Of a stretch of DNA of 64,000 nt, positions 18,466-28,575 are shown one piece after another (position 1 is the stretch's first letter; every line of letters begins with the position of its first letter). The position numbers and the translations under genes were made by a program. This DNA comes from Phormidesmis priestleyi ULC007 (GTDB lineage: Bacteria; Cyanobacteriota; Cyanobacteriia; Leptolyngbyales; Leptolyngbyaceae). The stretch lies in the NCBI RefSeq assembly GCF_001895925.1, contig NZ_MPPI01000006.1, forward strand, positions 62,001 through 126,000. The letters run 5' to 3'. The notes under the pieces were generated by a model that did no database searches, was not told the origin of the DNA, and saw only the letters and a program-made list of their open reading frames with translations.

Positions 18466-21400
18466 ATGAGCAAAAAAGCTAACTTATTGAATGCTGATAA
18501 TAATGAGATGCGGCGATCGCTGCTGCACAAAATTCTAGCGATCGCTACTTTAAAACCACAGCATTCGCTATGGGTTAATTTTTTCATTCTATTAAGCATT
18601 TTATTCGCATTACCAGCACGGGCAGATGTTTCAATTAACAAGTCATTTAGTCCGTCAATCATTAATCCTGGAGACACGTCTAAGCTGACCATCAAGTTGT
18701 TTAACTCATCGGCGGCAGTCGAACAAAAGCAGGCAACTTTTACCGATACTCCTAATCCTGGCATTCAAATTGTTCCAGGCACCGAGGTCACAGACTGCGG
18801 CGGAACCTTAGCAGCGACGAGTAGCTCCATCAAACTTACAGGCGGTACTATTGCTCCCAATGGAGAATGCACCGTGACGGTTAATGTCACCTCCACCACT
18901 GCCGGAAATAACTTCAACACGTTGCCAGTTGGAGCGCTGCAAACCGTTAACGGAACCACCGGAACCATCGAAAAAAATCTCACTCCAGCCAGCGCCACTC
19001 TTCAAGTCATCACACTCTCACCCATTTCGGGCACAAAAGGTTTCACACCTAGCTTGGTTCCTCCTTCTGGGATTTCTAGAGTGAAAATCACGTTGAGCAA
19101 TTCCAACTCGATCGCCATTTTTGGTACGTCTTTTACCGATGACCTGCTGCCGATCGGATTAAAAGTTTCAGGAACTCCTAATCCAACGATCGTCTGTTCC
19201 GCTGGGGGAAATGGGGGCGGAGTGATCACTACTGCCGCCGATAACAATTCGTTTAAAGTAAATAGCTTGACTCTCCCAGCAAGCGGTAACTGTGTGATCG
19301 AGATTGATGTGATTGCTCCGTCAGGCAATGGCAAATATCGCAACACGATTGCTAAAGGCGCAATTACAACGGGTCGTGGAGTCACTAACGATCAGGCATT
19401 TTACGACGATATTGAGGTCGATGGTCGAGTTCGGATTGCAAAGACTTTTTCTAAAATAACCGCTAACATCGATCAGGTTTTCATCCTGACAATCACAGTT
19501 ACGAATGGCACAGTGAGCAGTTTAAACAATGCTGGACTAACCGATAATCTTCCGACTGGATTGCAAATTGCACTAACGCCTAGAAAATCAACTGACTGCA
19601 CTGGCGGCACAGTCGGCGGCAACGCAGGTGACACTAGCGTTACTCTCAGAGGTGGCACTATTCCGATCGCGACCTCTACAGGATTCGGAATTTGCACCAT
19701 CAAAGTTGATGTGGTTGGTAAAACAGCCGGAATCTATACCAACACGATCGGAGCAAACGCACTCACCAACACTGAAAACATCACGAATAGCAACGCAGCG
19801 AGTGACACGATCACCATTACCAGTTTTACAGGCGGTGGCGGAACGGGAAAAGACTCGCTGACGATCGACAAGAGTTTCAGCCCTCCAACGATTCCAGCAG
19901 GCGGAATCTCTATCTTGACGATTACCCTCAGCAACCCAGCCAGCAACGTCAACCTGACCGCGTTAGAAATCAAAGATACGTTGCCCGCTGGGATGACCGT
20001 CGTTTCAGGAAAACGGATCTTTCACACTTGCACCCTAACAGGTTCGTCCTCATCAGATAACCCAGTTAACAGCAACCAGGTGAGCATTTTTAATACTACT
20101 CTCCCGGCGGGAAGAACTTGCACGATTACAGCAGACGTAACGGTGCCGTTAGAAGGCATTTATAAAAACACGATTCCAGCCAAGCAGGTGGTCACAAAAG
20201 AAAAAGTCACCAATGATAGTGAAGCCTCCGCCAGTTTGATCACGACTGCGGGAGTTCGGATTCGGAAATCTTTTGTCAGTCCCACGATCGCCATCGGCGG
20301 AATTTCTCGAATGCGAATTGATATCGAGAATCCTCAAACCTACCCGATTACTCAGGCAGCGTTTCTAGACAACTTCGTGCAGTCCAATACGGCTGACAAC
20401 TTCAGGGTCGCCAATCCAGTCAACTTGACTAATAGCTGCGGAGGAACCATCACCGGAAACTCAGGCGCGATTAAACCCGGAGATACCGCTCTGTCATTAG
20501 CTGGCGGCGTTATTCCACCTGCCTTTGACAGTGCAACTCCGGGTAAGTGTTCAATTTTGATCGATGTCACTAAGCCCAAAGCCAGTGCCGCGACCAACAC
20601 GATCGCGGCAGATGCCTTTACCTCCCAACAGGGAGCGACCAATCCTCTCGCGGCGACGGCAAAATTGACCGGGGTCACTACGATCGGCATCACCGTCAAC
20701 AAAGAGATTAATCCGGTGAGCGTCGCAGGTGGCTCTTCAGCAACAATGACGATCGACCTCACCAACCAAGACTCTTCAGCCTCTCTCAACGACGTAAAGT
20801 TTACCGACACGATGCCCACGGGGATGACGATCGCAACTCAGCCCGACTTAACCAACACCTGCGGAGGAACGCTAACTGCTGTTCCAGGAACTAGTAGCTT
20901 ATCGTTGGCAGGTGGCACGATCGCGCCGAGCGGCACCTGCAAAATCACCTTGAGCATCACCTCGACCACTGCCGGAAACTTAACGAATGTGATCACTGCA
21001 AACGCAGTCACCACGAGAGAAGGCGCAAAAAATCCTCAAGAGGCCAAGGCATCCATCACATTTTTGCCTCGTCCTGGAGTCTCAAAAGCTTTCTCTCCGA
21101 GTGCAGCGACGATCGGTGATGTGGTCAAACTCACGATCACTATCTCAAACTTCAACAACAGTTCGTCGCTTAACAGTGTCGGCATCACTGACACTCTACC
21201 GACAGGATTAGTGATTGCTTCTCCCAGCAATGCTGCGACAGCCTGCACTAACGGCAGTGTGACCACCTCCACAGACAGCGTAACTTTAGCTGGAGCAACA
21301 ATGCCTCCCCAATCGTCCTGCACCGTTTCTGTAGATGTTAAAGCCATCACAGCGGGGGCACGAACTAATACGATCGCTGCCAAAGCGCTGTTAACCGCCA

Positions 21401-22005
21401 GCGGAGATACTAATTTAGAGCCAGCAAGTGCCAGCTTTACCGCTAGTTCTTCGTCAAACCCGCATCTGGTTTTGGTCAAGCGGATTACTGCGATCGGCAA
21501 AACCACATCTGGCACGTTTACCGGAACTTCAATCAATGGATTCAACGATCTAACAACAGGTGCCAACGCGGGAGACGATAACGACCCCGGTTGGTCAAGC
21601 ACAGCGTATTTGAGGGGCGCTTTTGACACAAGCCAAATTCCAGCGGCTAATCAACCTCAGCCCCAGGATGAGATGGAGTACACGATCTACTTTCTCTCGA
21701 ATGGTGCCGCAGACGCTAAAAACGTCAGCATCTGTGATTTTGTGCCCCAAAACACGACTTACGTGATCAATTCGCTGCAACGCTCGATCGGCACCGGAAT
21801 GCCCACGCCGATCTCAGATCCGGTAGGAGGCAGTGACACCGATGGCGGCTTTTATGGCGGATCTGCTTTTCCAACCACTTGCACGGGCACCAGTCCTGGA
21901 AATGGAGCCGTCTTGGTAAATGTGGGTCAGGTTGACCGCTCGATCGGATCTGGAAATCCCGCTACTTCCTATGGGTTTATCCGCTTTCGCGCCAAGATTA
22001 ACTAG
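18466..22005 (+). CDS. Giant exported protein with about seven DUF11-like repeats
   Basis: Protein of 1179 residues. The N-terminal hydrophobic segment is at about 37-54 ([18 protein letters not shown]), so either the signal is long or translation starts internally. The body is about seven tandem units of roughly 130 residues, each closing with a variant of x-NTI-x-A-x-A-x-T-T-x-x-G-x-T-N (for example [54 protein letters not shown]) and containing a conserved Cys pair. A distinct C-terminal domain ends in [11 protein letters not shown]. It begins 14 bp after the barrel gene. The stop TAG overlaps the convergent leuS stop by 2 bases. It is likely an adhesin or surface-layer component. Confidence 0.72.
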   Translation: MSKKANLLNADNNEMRRSLLHKILAIATLKPQHSLWVNFFILLSILFALPARADVSINKSFSPSIINPGDTSKLTIKLFNSSAAVEQKQATFTDTPNPGIQIVPGTEVTDCGGTLAATSSSIKLTGGTIAPNGECTVTVNVTSTTAGNNFNTLPVGALQTVNGTTGTIEKNLTPASATLQVITLSPISGTKGFTPSLVPPSGISRVKITLSNSNSIAIFGTSFTDDLLPIGLKVSGTPNPTIVCSAGGNGGGVITTAADNNSFKVNSLTLPASGNCVIEIDVIAPSGNGKYRNTIAKGAITTGRGVTNDQAFYDDIEVDGRVRIAKTFSKITANIDQVFILTITVTNGTVSSLNNAGLTDNLPTGLQIALTPRKSTDCTGGTVGGNAGDTSVTLRGGTIPIATSTGFGICTIKVDVVGKTAGIYTNTIGANALTNTENITNSNAASDTITITSFTGGGGTGKDSLTIDKSFSPPTIPAGGISILTITLSNPASNVNLTALEIKDTLPAGMTVVSGKRIFHTCTLTGSSSSDNPVNSNQVSIFNTTLPAGRTCTITADVTVPLEGIYKNTIPAKQVVTKEKVTNDSEASASLITTAGVRIRKSFVSPTIAIGGISRMRIDIENPQTYPITQAAFLDNFVQSNTADNFRVANPVNLTNSCGGTITGNSGAIKPGDTALSLAGGVIPPAFDSATPGKCSILIDVTKPKASAATNTIAADAFTSQQGATNPLAATAKLTGVTTIGITVNKEINPVSVAGGSSATMTIDLTNQDSSASLNDVKFTDTMPTGMTIATQPDLTNTCGGTLTAVPGTSSLSLAGGTIAPSGTCKITLSITSTTAGNLTNVITANAVTTREGAKNPQEAKASITFLPRPGVSKAFSPSAATIGDVVKLTITISNFNNSSSLNSVGITDTLPTGLVIASPSNAATACTNGSVTTSTDSVTLAGATMPPQSSCTVSVDVKAITAGARTNTIAAKALLTASGDTNLEPASASFTASSSSNPHLVLVKRITAIGKTTSGTFTGTSINGFNDLTTGANAGDDNDPGWSSTAYLRGAFDTSQIPAANQPQPQDEMEYTIYFLSNGAADAKNVSICDFVPQNTTYVINSLQRSIGTGMPTPISDPVGGSDTDGGFYGGSAFPTTCTGTSPGNGAVLVNVGQVDRSIGSGNPATSYGFIRFRAKIN

Positions 22006-24551
22006 CTGATGACGAAGTTCACCAGTTTCCCAGGCACGACGATCACTTTCTTAATCTCCTTGCCGTCGATGTGTCGCCGCGCGGCATCTGATTCGCGGGC
22101 AGATTGCTCGATCGTCGCCTTGTCTGCCTGAGCCGGAACTTGAATTGTTCCTCGCGTTTTACCCATCACTTGAATCACGATCGTGATTTCATCTGCCACC
22201 AAAGCGGCCGGGTCAAGCATCGGAAACGCTTGCGTATGAATTGAATCGGTGTGCCCCAGCAGATGCCACAGCTCTTCAGCGATGTGAGGCGCAAAAGGAG
22301 CCAACAGCCGCAGCAAAGTCTGAATCCCTTCTGCGTAAACAGGAGACTCTTTAATCGCGGCATCACTCAGCGCATTACTCAGTTTCATCATCTCTGAAAC
22401 GGCAGTGTTGAACTGATAGTCACCTTGCAAATCTTCAGTGACTTCTTTAATTGCGATGTGAATCGATCGCCGCAGTTCCTTTTCAGGCTTACTCAATGAA
22501 CCCTGAACTCTAATTCCTGAACCCGGTGCAAACTCTGTGACTAAACGCCAGATCCGGTTCAAGAATCTAAACTGTCCTTCAACATCTGCGTCTTCCCATT
22601 CCAAATCTTTTTCGGGTGGCGCTTTAAATAAGATGAACATTCGAGCCGTGTCAGCCCCATATTTTTTAATCACATCTCCGGGTGCTACGCCGTTATATTT
22701 TGACTTCGACATTTTCTCGTAGACGACTTCTAATTTGTCGCCCGTCTCAGGATCGATCGGAGTCGTCAAATCTGCAATCTGAGTCGCGATCACATACTTT
22801 CCGGTGCGTGGATTTTTATAGGTTTTGCCCTGCACCATACCCTGTGTTAGCAACCGTTGAAAAGGTTCGTCAACCTTGAGCAAGCCCCGATCGCGCAACA
22901 CTTTTGTGAAAAATCGCGAATACAGTAAATGCAAGATCGCGTGTTCAATGCCGCCAACGTATTGATCAACGGGCATCCAATCATTAATTTTCGTGCGATC
23001 GAAGGCTGCGTGATCATTTTTAGCATCGGGATAGCGCAAAAAATACCACGACGAATCCATAAAAGTATCCATCGTATCGGTTTCTCGTTTTGCAGGAGCG
23101 CCGCAGGTCGGACACGGCACATTTACCCAAGCGTCTAATTTCGCCAACGGAGAAGCCCCACGCCCCGAAAACTCAACATCTTCGGGCAACTTCACGGGCA
23201 GATCAGCATCAGCAACCGCACCGCAATTGGGACAATGGACGATCGGAATCGGCGCACCCCAATAGCGCTGACGCGAAATCAACCAATCTCGCAACCGATA
23301 CTGAATTCGAGCGTTGCCCCAACCCGCCTGTTCTGCCTTTTGAATGATCGCTTGTTTCGCATTGGGAGACGGCATTCCATCAAATTCAGCAGAGTTAATC
23401 AGCACACCTGGCTCTGTGTAAGCAGCCGTTAGAGGAGTCGCTACATCGCCGCCTTCAGGAATGATTACAGGGACGATCGCCAACTCATTCTGTTGGGCAA
23501 ACACAAAATCTCGCACGTCATGAGCCGGAACGCCCATCACTGCCCCGGTTCCATACTCATACAGCACATAGTCTGCAATCCAGATCGGAATTTCTTCCCC
23601 TGTAAAGGGATTGATCGCCTTGCCGCCCGTCGGAATTCCGCGTTTTGGCTTGTCTTCCGCAGTCCGTTCTAGCTCGGTTTGCGTCGAGACTTCTTGAACA
23701 AATGCGTCAATGGCTGCTCTGCGATCGCTGACTGTTACTCGTTGCGTCAGTGGATGTTCAGGAGCCAACACCACATAAGTCACGCCATAAACCGTATCAG
23801 GACGAGTCGTAAACACGCCAACTTTCTCATCCATTCCCATGATCGGAAACTCTAAATAAGCGCCGACTGATTTGCCAATCCAGTTGGCTTGCATCAGCTT
23901 GACGCGATCGGGCCACCCGGTTAACTGGTCGAGATCGGTCAATAACTGTTCGGCATAATCGGTGATTTTTAAGAACCACTGACGCAATTGTTTGCGTTCG
24001 ACGATCGCGCCCGATCGCCAGGATTTTCCGTCTGCATCAACCTGCTCATTGGCTAAAACAGTTTGGTCGATCGGGTCCCAATTTACTGTGGCATCTTTCT
24101 GATACGCCAATCCTGCTTTAAAGAATTCCAGAAAGATCCATTGCGTCCAGCGATAATAATCGGGCGAACAGGTTGCAATCTCTCGATCCCAATCAAAGGA
24201 AATTCCCAATTGATTGAACTGATCCCGCATCTGAGCAATATTCTGATCAGTCCACTTTGCCGGGTGAATATTCCGCTCGATCGCCGCATTCTCCGCAGGC
24301 AGACCAAATGCGTCCCAGCCCATCGGGTTCAACACGCGATAACCCTGCATTCGCTTCAGACGCGCAATCACATCCACGATCGTATAGTTCCGCACATGCC
24401 CCATGTGAAGGTCGCCAGACGGATAGGGAAACATCGATAGCGCATAAAACTTTTCTTTACTGCTATCTTCTGAAGTCCGGTTCAGCCCATGCTGATTCCA
24501 CACTTGCTGCCACTTTTGCTCAATGTCGGCGGGGTTGTAACGAGACTCCAC
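22002..24551 (-). CDS. leuS: Leucyl-tRNA synthetase
   Basis: Class I aminoacyl-tRNA synthetase of 849 residues that charges tRNA-Leu in the cytosol. The HIGH motif appears as HMGH ([13 protein letters not shown], about residue 50) and the KMSKS motif as [13 protein letters not shown] (about residue 620). The inserted editing domain CP1 includes [20 protein letters not shown] with the threonine-rich editing motif. The C-terminal anticodon-binding and Leu-specific domains are complete. Length is standard for bacterial LeuRS. The gene is convergent with the DUF11 locus and shares stop-codon bases with it (CTAG at 22002-22005). Confidence 0.97.
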   Translation of the reverse strand: MESRYNPADIEQKWQQVWNQHGLNRTSEDSSKEKFYALSMFPYPSGDLHMGHVRNYTIVDVIARLKRMQGYRVLNPMGWDAFGLPAENAAIERNIHPAKWTDQNIAQMRDQFNQLGISFDWDREIATCSPDYYRWTQWIFLEFFKAGLAYQKDATVNWDPIDQTVLANEQVDADGKSWRSGAIVERKQLRQWFLKITDYAEQLLTDLDQLTGWPDRVKLMQANWIGKSVGAYLEFPIMGMDEKVGVFTTRPDTVYGVTYVVLAPEHPLTQRVTVSDRRAAIDAFVQEVSTQTELERTAEDKPKRGIPTGGKAINPFTGEEIPIWIADYVLYEYGTGAVMGVPAHDVRDFVFAQQNELAIVPVIIPEGGDVATPLTAAYTEPGVLINSAEFDGMPSPNAKQAIIQKAEQAGWGNARIQYRLRDWLISRQRYWGAPIPIVHCPNCGAVADADLPVKLPEDVEFSGRGASPLAKLDAWVNVPCPTCGAPAKRETDTMDTFMDSSWYFLRYPDAKNDHAAFDRTKINDWMPVDQYVGGIEHAILHLLYSRFFTKVLRDRGLLKVDEPFQRLLTQGMVQGKTYKNPRTGKYVIATQIADLTTPIDPETGDKLEVVYEKMSKSKYNGVAPGDVIKKYGADTARMFILFKAPPEKDLEWEDADVEGQFRFLNRIWRLVTEFAPGSGIRVQGSLSKPEKELRRSIHIAIKEVTEDLQGDYQFNTAVSEMMKLSNALSDAAIKESPVYAEGIQTLLRLLAPFAPHIAEELWHLLGHTDSIHTQAFPMLDPAALVADEITIVIQVMGKTRGTIQVPAQADKATIEQSARESDAARRHIDGKEIKKVIVVPGKLVNFVIS

Positions 24552-24589
24552 GATCGGAACTCCTAACTAAGCTTTAACGATTTAATTTA

Positions 24590-24783
24590 ACGTCAGTTCG
24601 ACGAGTTTTTTCGCTGCGTTGTCATCGGCTTCTGCCCCCTAAATCCCCCATTCTGGGGGACTTTGAACCGGAAATTTTGGCTTGAAGTCCCCCAATTTGG
24701 GGGATTTAGGGGGCTTCCCGAATTTACACTGCCTTCGGCTCAACAAAGCTGCTCGGAGCGAACCGCTTCTGTCGAACTGACGT
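24590..24783. mobile_element. MITE, ACGTCAG-end family (copy A)
   Basis: Non-coding element of 194 bp. Ends are ACGTCAGTTCGAC (left) and the complement GTCGAACTGACGT (right). The palindromic core runs from CCCCCTAAATCCCCCA through TGGGGGACTTTGAAC to GTCCCCCAATTTGGGGGATTTAGGGGG-like sequence. The flanks TAATTTA (24583-24589) and TGATTAA (24784-24790) agree at 5 of 7 positions, so the target duplication has decayed or the match is chance. It lies between leuS and the anti-sigma gene. Confidence 0.8.
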
Positions 24784-24909
24784 TGATTAAACTATTGTGA
24801 CACTTTCTACTCACCACAGAGGTAATTTGCTCGATGAAGCAAGTTGGCAATAAAAACAATCCGCAGCCAGACTGAACGACTGCGGACTATGAGCTAGAAG
24901 AGCCGATTC

Positions 24910-25482
24910 TTAATGCGCCGAGCTATTCGATTTCACCCCGGTAGTAGCTTTGGGAGTAGTTGCCTCTTTAGGAATCGCCAACACGGGTTGATCGAGCGCG
25001 ACTAATAGCCCATCACTTTCAACGCTAGGCTGTGAATTAGTCACCGCAGGCTGCGAAGTCTTGATTGCCACTTGTGAAGCCGGAGGTCTAACTATCGGAG
25101 AAATGATCGTCACCGCTCCGACAAAAAGAGCCGCGATCGCTGACCCTCCCCAAACCAGTGAGAGTTTTGGTCTACGCTCAACCTGAGCCAAGACTTTCTC
25201 AACCGTCTGCTCAACGGGCTGACTGGGCTGCGGCACAGGCAGAGAACGGAACCCTTGACGCAGCATCATTAAACGAGCGTGAAGCTTTTGCACCGTGACA
25301 TCATCGACTAGCCACTCTTCGACCTGCTTGCGCTCGGCGGCAGTCACCTCGCCATCTAAATAGGCACTCAGCAACTCAAAGCGATCGCGTTGCAGAGTGG
25401 TTGACTCAAACGAATCTTTAGGGGAAGCCGGATCGGAGGATGGTTGCATGGAATTATTAAGCGGATCTAAATCAGGGTTCAT
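24910..25482 (-). CDS. Anti-sigma factor, partner of SigG-type ECF sigma factor
   Basis: Single-pass membrane protein of about 190 residues. The cytosolic N-terminal domain (RFELLSAYLDGEVTAAERKQ) matches the anti-sigma helix bundle but lacks the H-x3-C-x2-C zinc motif of ZAS-type anti-sigmas. A single membrane helix lies at about residues 115-138 (LVWGGSAIAALFVGAVTIIS), followed by a Pro/Ser/Thr-rich periplasmic tail. It lies downstream of the sigma gene on the same strand, as in Nostoc where the partner of SigG is called SapG. I start at ATG 25482 (MNPDLDPLN); an in-frame ATG at 25530 is possible. It probably holds SigG at the membrane until an envelope signal arrives; that role is inferred. 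Confidence 0.75.
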   Translation of the reverse strand: MNPDLDPLNNSMQPSSDPASPKDSFESTTLQRDRFELLSAYLDGEVTAAERKQVEEWLVDDVTVQKLHARLMMLRQGFRSLPVPQPSQPVEQTVEKVLAQVERRPKLSLVWGGSAIAALFVGAVTIISPIVRPPASQVAIKTSQPAVTNSQPSVESDGLLVALDQPVLAIPKEATTPKATTGVKSNSSAH

Positions 25483-25653
25483 CGTGGAATCACTTCTCTT
25501 GAAATGAGAATACCCAGTTGTCATCAACACAAGTTAGTCTACCGAAGTCAATCTGAGAAATTCAACTGACGCAAGTCGTAGTAATTACCGCAGTCAAGAA
25601 ATATTAGCAGAAACAAATTGTAAATACATTAGGAGTCATCAGAACTTAAAACC

Positions 25654-26313
25654 TCAGCCTCCATCTAAATATTGCTGTAGCTGAGTCTGCAAACGATGTC
25701 TCGCTCTCGCAATCCTAGACTTAACCGTTCCTAAAGAAACGCCAGTCAGTTCAGCGATTTCTTCATAAGCCATGCCCTCAATCTCTCGAAGCACGATCGT
25801 CGTGCGAAACACTTCGGGCAAGTCAGCGATCGCTTCATTGAGCTGGTCATAAAACTCGCGGGTCGTCAAATCTTCTTCAGGGCCAGGAGTGGCTGAAGCA
25901 ATCTCCCAGTCTAATTCGCCATCATCTAAGGTGAGGGGCGCATCTAGAGAAAGCGGACTTGAGTTACGCTTACGCTTTCGCAACTCGTCATAAAACAAGT
26001 TGGTTGCGATTCGACTCAGCCAGCCTCGAAACTTGATCGGGTCGTTGAGTCGCTTGACGTTGCGATAGACCCGAATCCACACTTCTTGAGCCAGGTCAGC
26101 CCGATCTTGCCAATCAGGAGCCAAGTGGTAGAGAACTTTGTCAACGTGAGACTGATATCGCCGCATGAGTTCAGCAAACGCCGCTTTCTCTGGACGATGC
26201 CCGGTCTGACACTGCAAAACTAAATCGTAGTTAGGGAGTTTTTCTGCTTGCACTGGCGTTTGAGAAGCGGTTGCCTCAACCGAAGACCAGGATACAGGAA
26301 AGGATTGACTCAT
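25654..26313 (-). CDS. sigG: ECF RNA polymerase sigma factor, SigG-like
   Basis: Extracytoplasmic-function sigma factor of 219 residues. Region 2 is at about 60-130 (DRADLAQEVWIRVYRNVKRL, FRGWLSRIATNLFYDELRKR) for -10 recognition and core binding. Region 4 is at about 160-210 (LPEVFRTTIVLREIEGMAYE, EIAELTGVSLGTVKSRIARA) with its helix-turn-helix. The 40-residue N-terminal extension and the neighbouring anti-sigma gene match cyanobacterial SigG, a group 3 sigma factor of envelope stress. The ATG at 26313 is preceded by A/T-rich intergenic DNA. Confidence 0.85.
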   Translation of the reverse strand: MSQSFPVSWSSVEATASQTPVQAEKLPNYDLVLQCQTGHRPEKAAFAELMRRYQSHVDKVLYHLAPDWQDRADLAQEVWIRVYRNVKRLNDPIKFRGWLSRIATNLFYDELRKRKRNSSPLSLDAPLTLDDGELDWEIASATPGPEEDLTTREFYDQLNEAIADLPEVFRTTIVLREIEGMAYEEIAELTGVSLGTVKSRIARARHRLQTQLQQYLDGG

Positions 26314-26489
26314 GGGCGGAATTCGCTCTAAACGTTCCTACATTCTTTCTCCCATGACACAAACTCTGTTTTAGAAGTTCCCTGATAATCTCCCAATCTT
26401 TCCGGTTGTTTCACCAGCATATCTCGCACACGGCGCAAAATATCTTTTACTGGCAGAGCGGGTTTCAGACTACTGATAGATGACTCAAC

Positions 26490-26654
26490 TTATTTGTCAT
26501 GCAGAGCCGCACTCGCCAAAAGCATGGTGACTTGTTTTTGAATGGCTTGCATCGGCTGTGAGCCTGCTGTCTCTTGCGCTGATGTTGCAGAAAGCCCTAA
26601 AAGACAGTTGAGTGAGAATGTGATTATGATTGCTAGTAGTAATCTCTCAGTCAT
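26490..26654 (-). CDS. Small exported protein (hypothetical)
   Basis: ORF of about 54 codons from ATG at 26654 (MTERLLLAIIITFSLNCLLG), with a clear signal peptide ending near ATSAQE and a short mature part (QPMQAIQKQVTMLLASAALH). The frame also extends upstream to 26681, but that adds only non-hydrophobic residues. It lies upstream of sigG on the same strand. No family is recognised. The signal peptide makes it more believable than a random ORF of this size. Confidence 0.35.
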   Translation of the reverse strand: MTERLLLAIIITFSLNCLLGLSATSAQETAGSQPMQAIQKQVTMLLASAALHDK

Positions 26655-27043
26655 CGTTATTTTCCCCCACAAGACCTGCACACCAATAAGTAGATGAAAT
26701 TGTAGATTTAGAAGAGTGCTTCAATCGGTTTTAGCAGGCTCTTCCAACCTCAAGAATGCACTTGCACCTATAAAGTGCCCTATGTTCCGAAAAGAAATCT
26801 AGGTTAATTTATGAAGAAGCGTTGAAGTTTTTGCCTTTTTTGAACGAGAGTTTACGATCGTCTGTCATCTCCGATCGTGCTTCCCTAACGCTTAGGGCTG
26901 CTACCTTGTTCTTCACGCTGAGACGATCACTTCCGGAATGCTATTAGTAAAGTACGATCGTGGTTCGACAATTGCGACCGTGATTCCACAGAGCAATTTT
27001 AAGAAACTCTGAAGTTCAAAAAAGTGTGACTAGACTCAGCAGA

Positions 27044-27628
27044 ATGGCGAGTAAAAACCAGGATGTTACGTTTCCTCGCCATTTAATGGTGCTGTGTATG
27101 GGGACTGGCATTTTGCTAATTGCGTCCCAGTGGCAGCAAATTTCAGCGCTTCCTCGCACGGCTTTGTCTAAGATTCAAGTCCCTAGTTTTGTTAAACCAG
27201 AGCCAATGGCAAAAAAGCCGTCTCCAAAAGTCGCGGCTAAACGTTTAAAGCTGGTGGTGGATCTCAGCGATCGCCGCGTCTATGTTTATGAGAAAGACCT
27301 CAAAAAAGTTAGTTACCCTGTGGCGATCGGGCAACCGGGCTGGGAGACTCCGATCGGAACCTCCAGCGTGTCGCAAAAGTATCAAGACCCTGTTTGGCAA
27401 CACCCAATCACCGGAGAGAAGGTTTTACCCGGAAAAAGAAATCCCCTCGGCAAGTGGTGGATTGGGTTTGGGTCGGTCGGAAGCTTGCTGATCGGCTTTC
27501 ATGGAACCAACGATGAACGACTAGTGGGTCAACCCGTGTCTCATGGTTGCTTAAGAATGAGAAATTCAGACATTGGAAAGCTTTACAAACAAATATCTAC
27601 CGGAACACCCGTCACGGTAAAACCTTAA
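27044..27628 (+). CDS. L,D-transpeptidase (YkuD family)
   Basis: Protein of about 194 residues. An N-terminal membrane anchor or signal (LMVLCMGTGILLIASQW) is followed by a Pro/Lys-rich linker and a YkuD domain from about residue 75: LVVDLSDRRVYVYEKD, GWETPIGTSSVSQKY, IGFHGTND and the catalytic SHGCLRMRNSD with His and Cys. These enzymes form L,D-crosslinks in peptidoglycan or attach proteins to it, in the periplasm. An in-frame GTG at 27026 is an alternative start. The preceding 390 bases hold no gene I can support and probably carry the promoter. Confidence 0.88.
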   Translation: MASKNQDVTFPRHLMVLCMGTGILLIASQWQQISALPRTALSKIQVPSFVKPEPMAKKPSPKVAAKRLKLVVDLSDRRVYVYEKDLKKVSYPVAIGQPGWETPIGTSSVSQKYQDPVWQHPITGEKVLPGKRNPLGKWWIGFGSVGSLLIGFHGTNDERLVGQPVSHGCLRMRNSDIGKLYKQISTGTPVTVKP

Positions 27629-27650
27629 AACAGCAAAAAAAGGGCTTAGG

Positions 27651-27745
27651 ATTGTAAATTAAATTAAGACCAGAGCTTGCGTACGGGCATGGCACTGCCG
27701 TGCCCATTGACCTTGCAAGTAACCGATATGATTGAATTCACGATC
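27651..27745. repeat. Short palindromic repeat (convergent-intergenic family, copy 1)
   Basis: About 95 bp. The core GGGCATGGCACTGCCGTGCC is at 27686 onwards, followed by GTAACCGATATGATTGAATT and CACGATC. Similar sequence recurs at 32037-32120 (inverted) and 53705-53947 (interrupted by a MITE). Ends resemble an inverted repeat (ATTGTAAATTAAAT / ATTGAATTCACGATC). It lies between convergent genes. Confidence 0.6.
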
Positions 27746-27785
27746 CTTAAGCTCCTCACCTCCAAGATTGTGATGAGACTTTTGA

Positions 27786-28331
27786 CTATCGGCTTGGCTC
27801 TGACTCAAAGTTAGGCGCGTAGGCTTGCAGCAGAGTGCTAACTTGCGCCAAAATTTCGTCTTTTGATTTTTTGCCGATCGCTTGCCGCTCAGGAAAAAAT
27901 TCGGGACGATCGAGGCTGCGAGCGATCGCGGCACCGACCTGTTGAGCAATGAGTCCTTGTAGTTCTTCTTTGGCTCGTTGACGTTGATAAACTGCACCTT
28001 CTTCAGTCGTGGCATAAAGCGGCAATAAGCGATTGAGCGCATAAGCCGCAATATCGCCGAGATCTAACGTGCGATCGCTCGTCGCTTCGATCTCCGCAAC
28101 TCGTGCGATCGCCTCCGTCAACACTAATTCTTCCATCACATTGATAAATTGCTTTCGGGGAACTGCTACGACTTCGCCTGTTAGCAGCGCTCCCATCAGC
28201 CGATCTAAAGCCATATACTCTTCGATCAACAGTTCTGAAGCTGCATCGCAAATGCGCCCCACCTCAGCTTCCATTGCTGGTGTCAAATAGCCGTCTTGTA
28301 AGGCTTGTTCAACAATTTTGACTATACTCAT
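27786..28331 (-). CDS. ComFB family protein
   Basis: Cytosolic protein of 181 residues. The ComFB domain is at about residues 60-130: NVMEELVLTEAIARVAEIEA, then LDLGDIAAYALNRLLPLYAT and EEGAVYQRQRAKEE. Cyanobacterial ComFB proteins have been reported as cyclic-dinucleotide receptors linked to type IV pili, motility and competence. An overlapping minus-strand frame at 27659-28051 is a shadow. The ATG at 28331 is preceded by AAAAGGCGC. The neighbourhood (L,D-transpeptidase, antiporter) gives no further clue. Confidence 0.85.
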   Translation of the reverse strand: MSIVKIVEQALQDGYLTPAMEAEVGRICDAASELLIEEYMALDRLMGALLTGEVVAVPRKQFINVMEELVLTEAIARVAEIEATSDRTLDLGDIAAYALNRLLPLYATTEEGAVYQRQRAKEELQGLIAQQVGAAIARSLDRPEFFPERQAIGKKSKDEILAQVSTLLQAYAPNFESEPSR

Positions 28332-28575
28332 AGCGCCTTTTTAAACTCCAAGCAGCAGTTTGATATAGACAACCCCCGAATCATTCTGCCCTAGATTCTG
28401 TGTCAAACAACACTTCAATTACGCAGAATTATAAAAAGTTATGCAGTTTGTGCAATAAGGGTGTGGCGATCGTTAAGAGATCGATCGCTCTTTTATGATT
28501 CCCTTAACAAACTCCCTGAAAACTTAGTATTCTAAAGTTTATAAACTGTAATATTTCTTCTAATATTTAGAACCC

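Noticed and set aside
18765-21629. Long minus-strand ORFs inside the DUF11-repeat gene
   Set aside because: Antisense shadows created by the strong codon bias and Thr/Asn/Gly composition of the repeats.
26314-27043. Possible small RNA or regulatory elements between sigG and the L,D-transpeptidase gene
   Set aside because: Apart from the small exported ORF I see no hairpin with T-run or conserved element that I could support.
27659-28051. Minus-strand 130-codon ORF
   Set aside because: Overlaps the ComFB gene in another frame; the ComFB frame has clear domain similarity.
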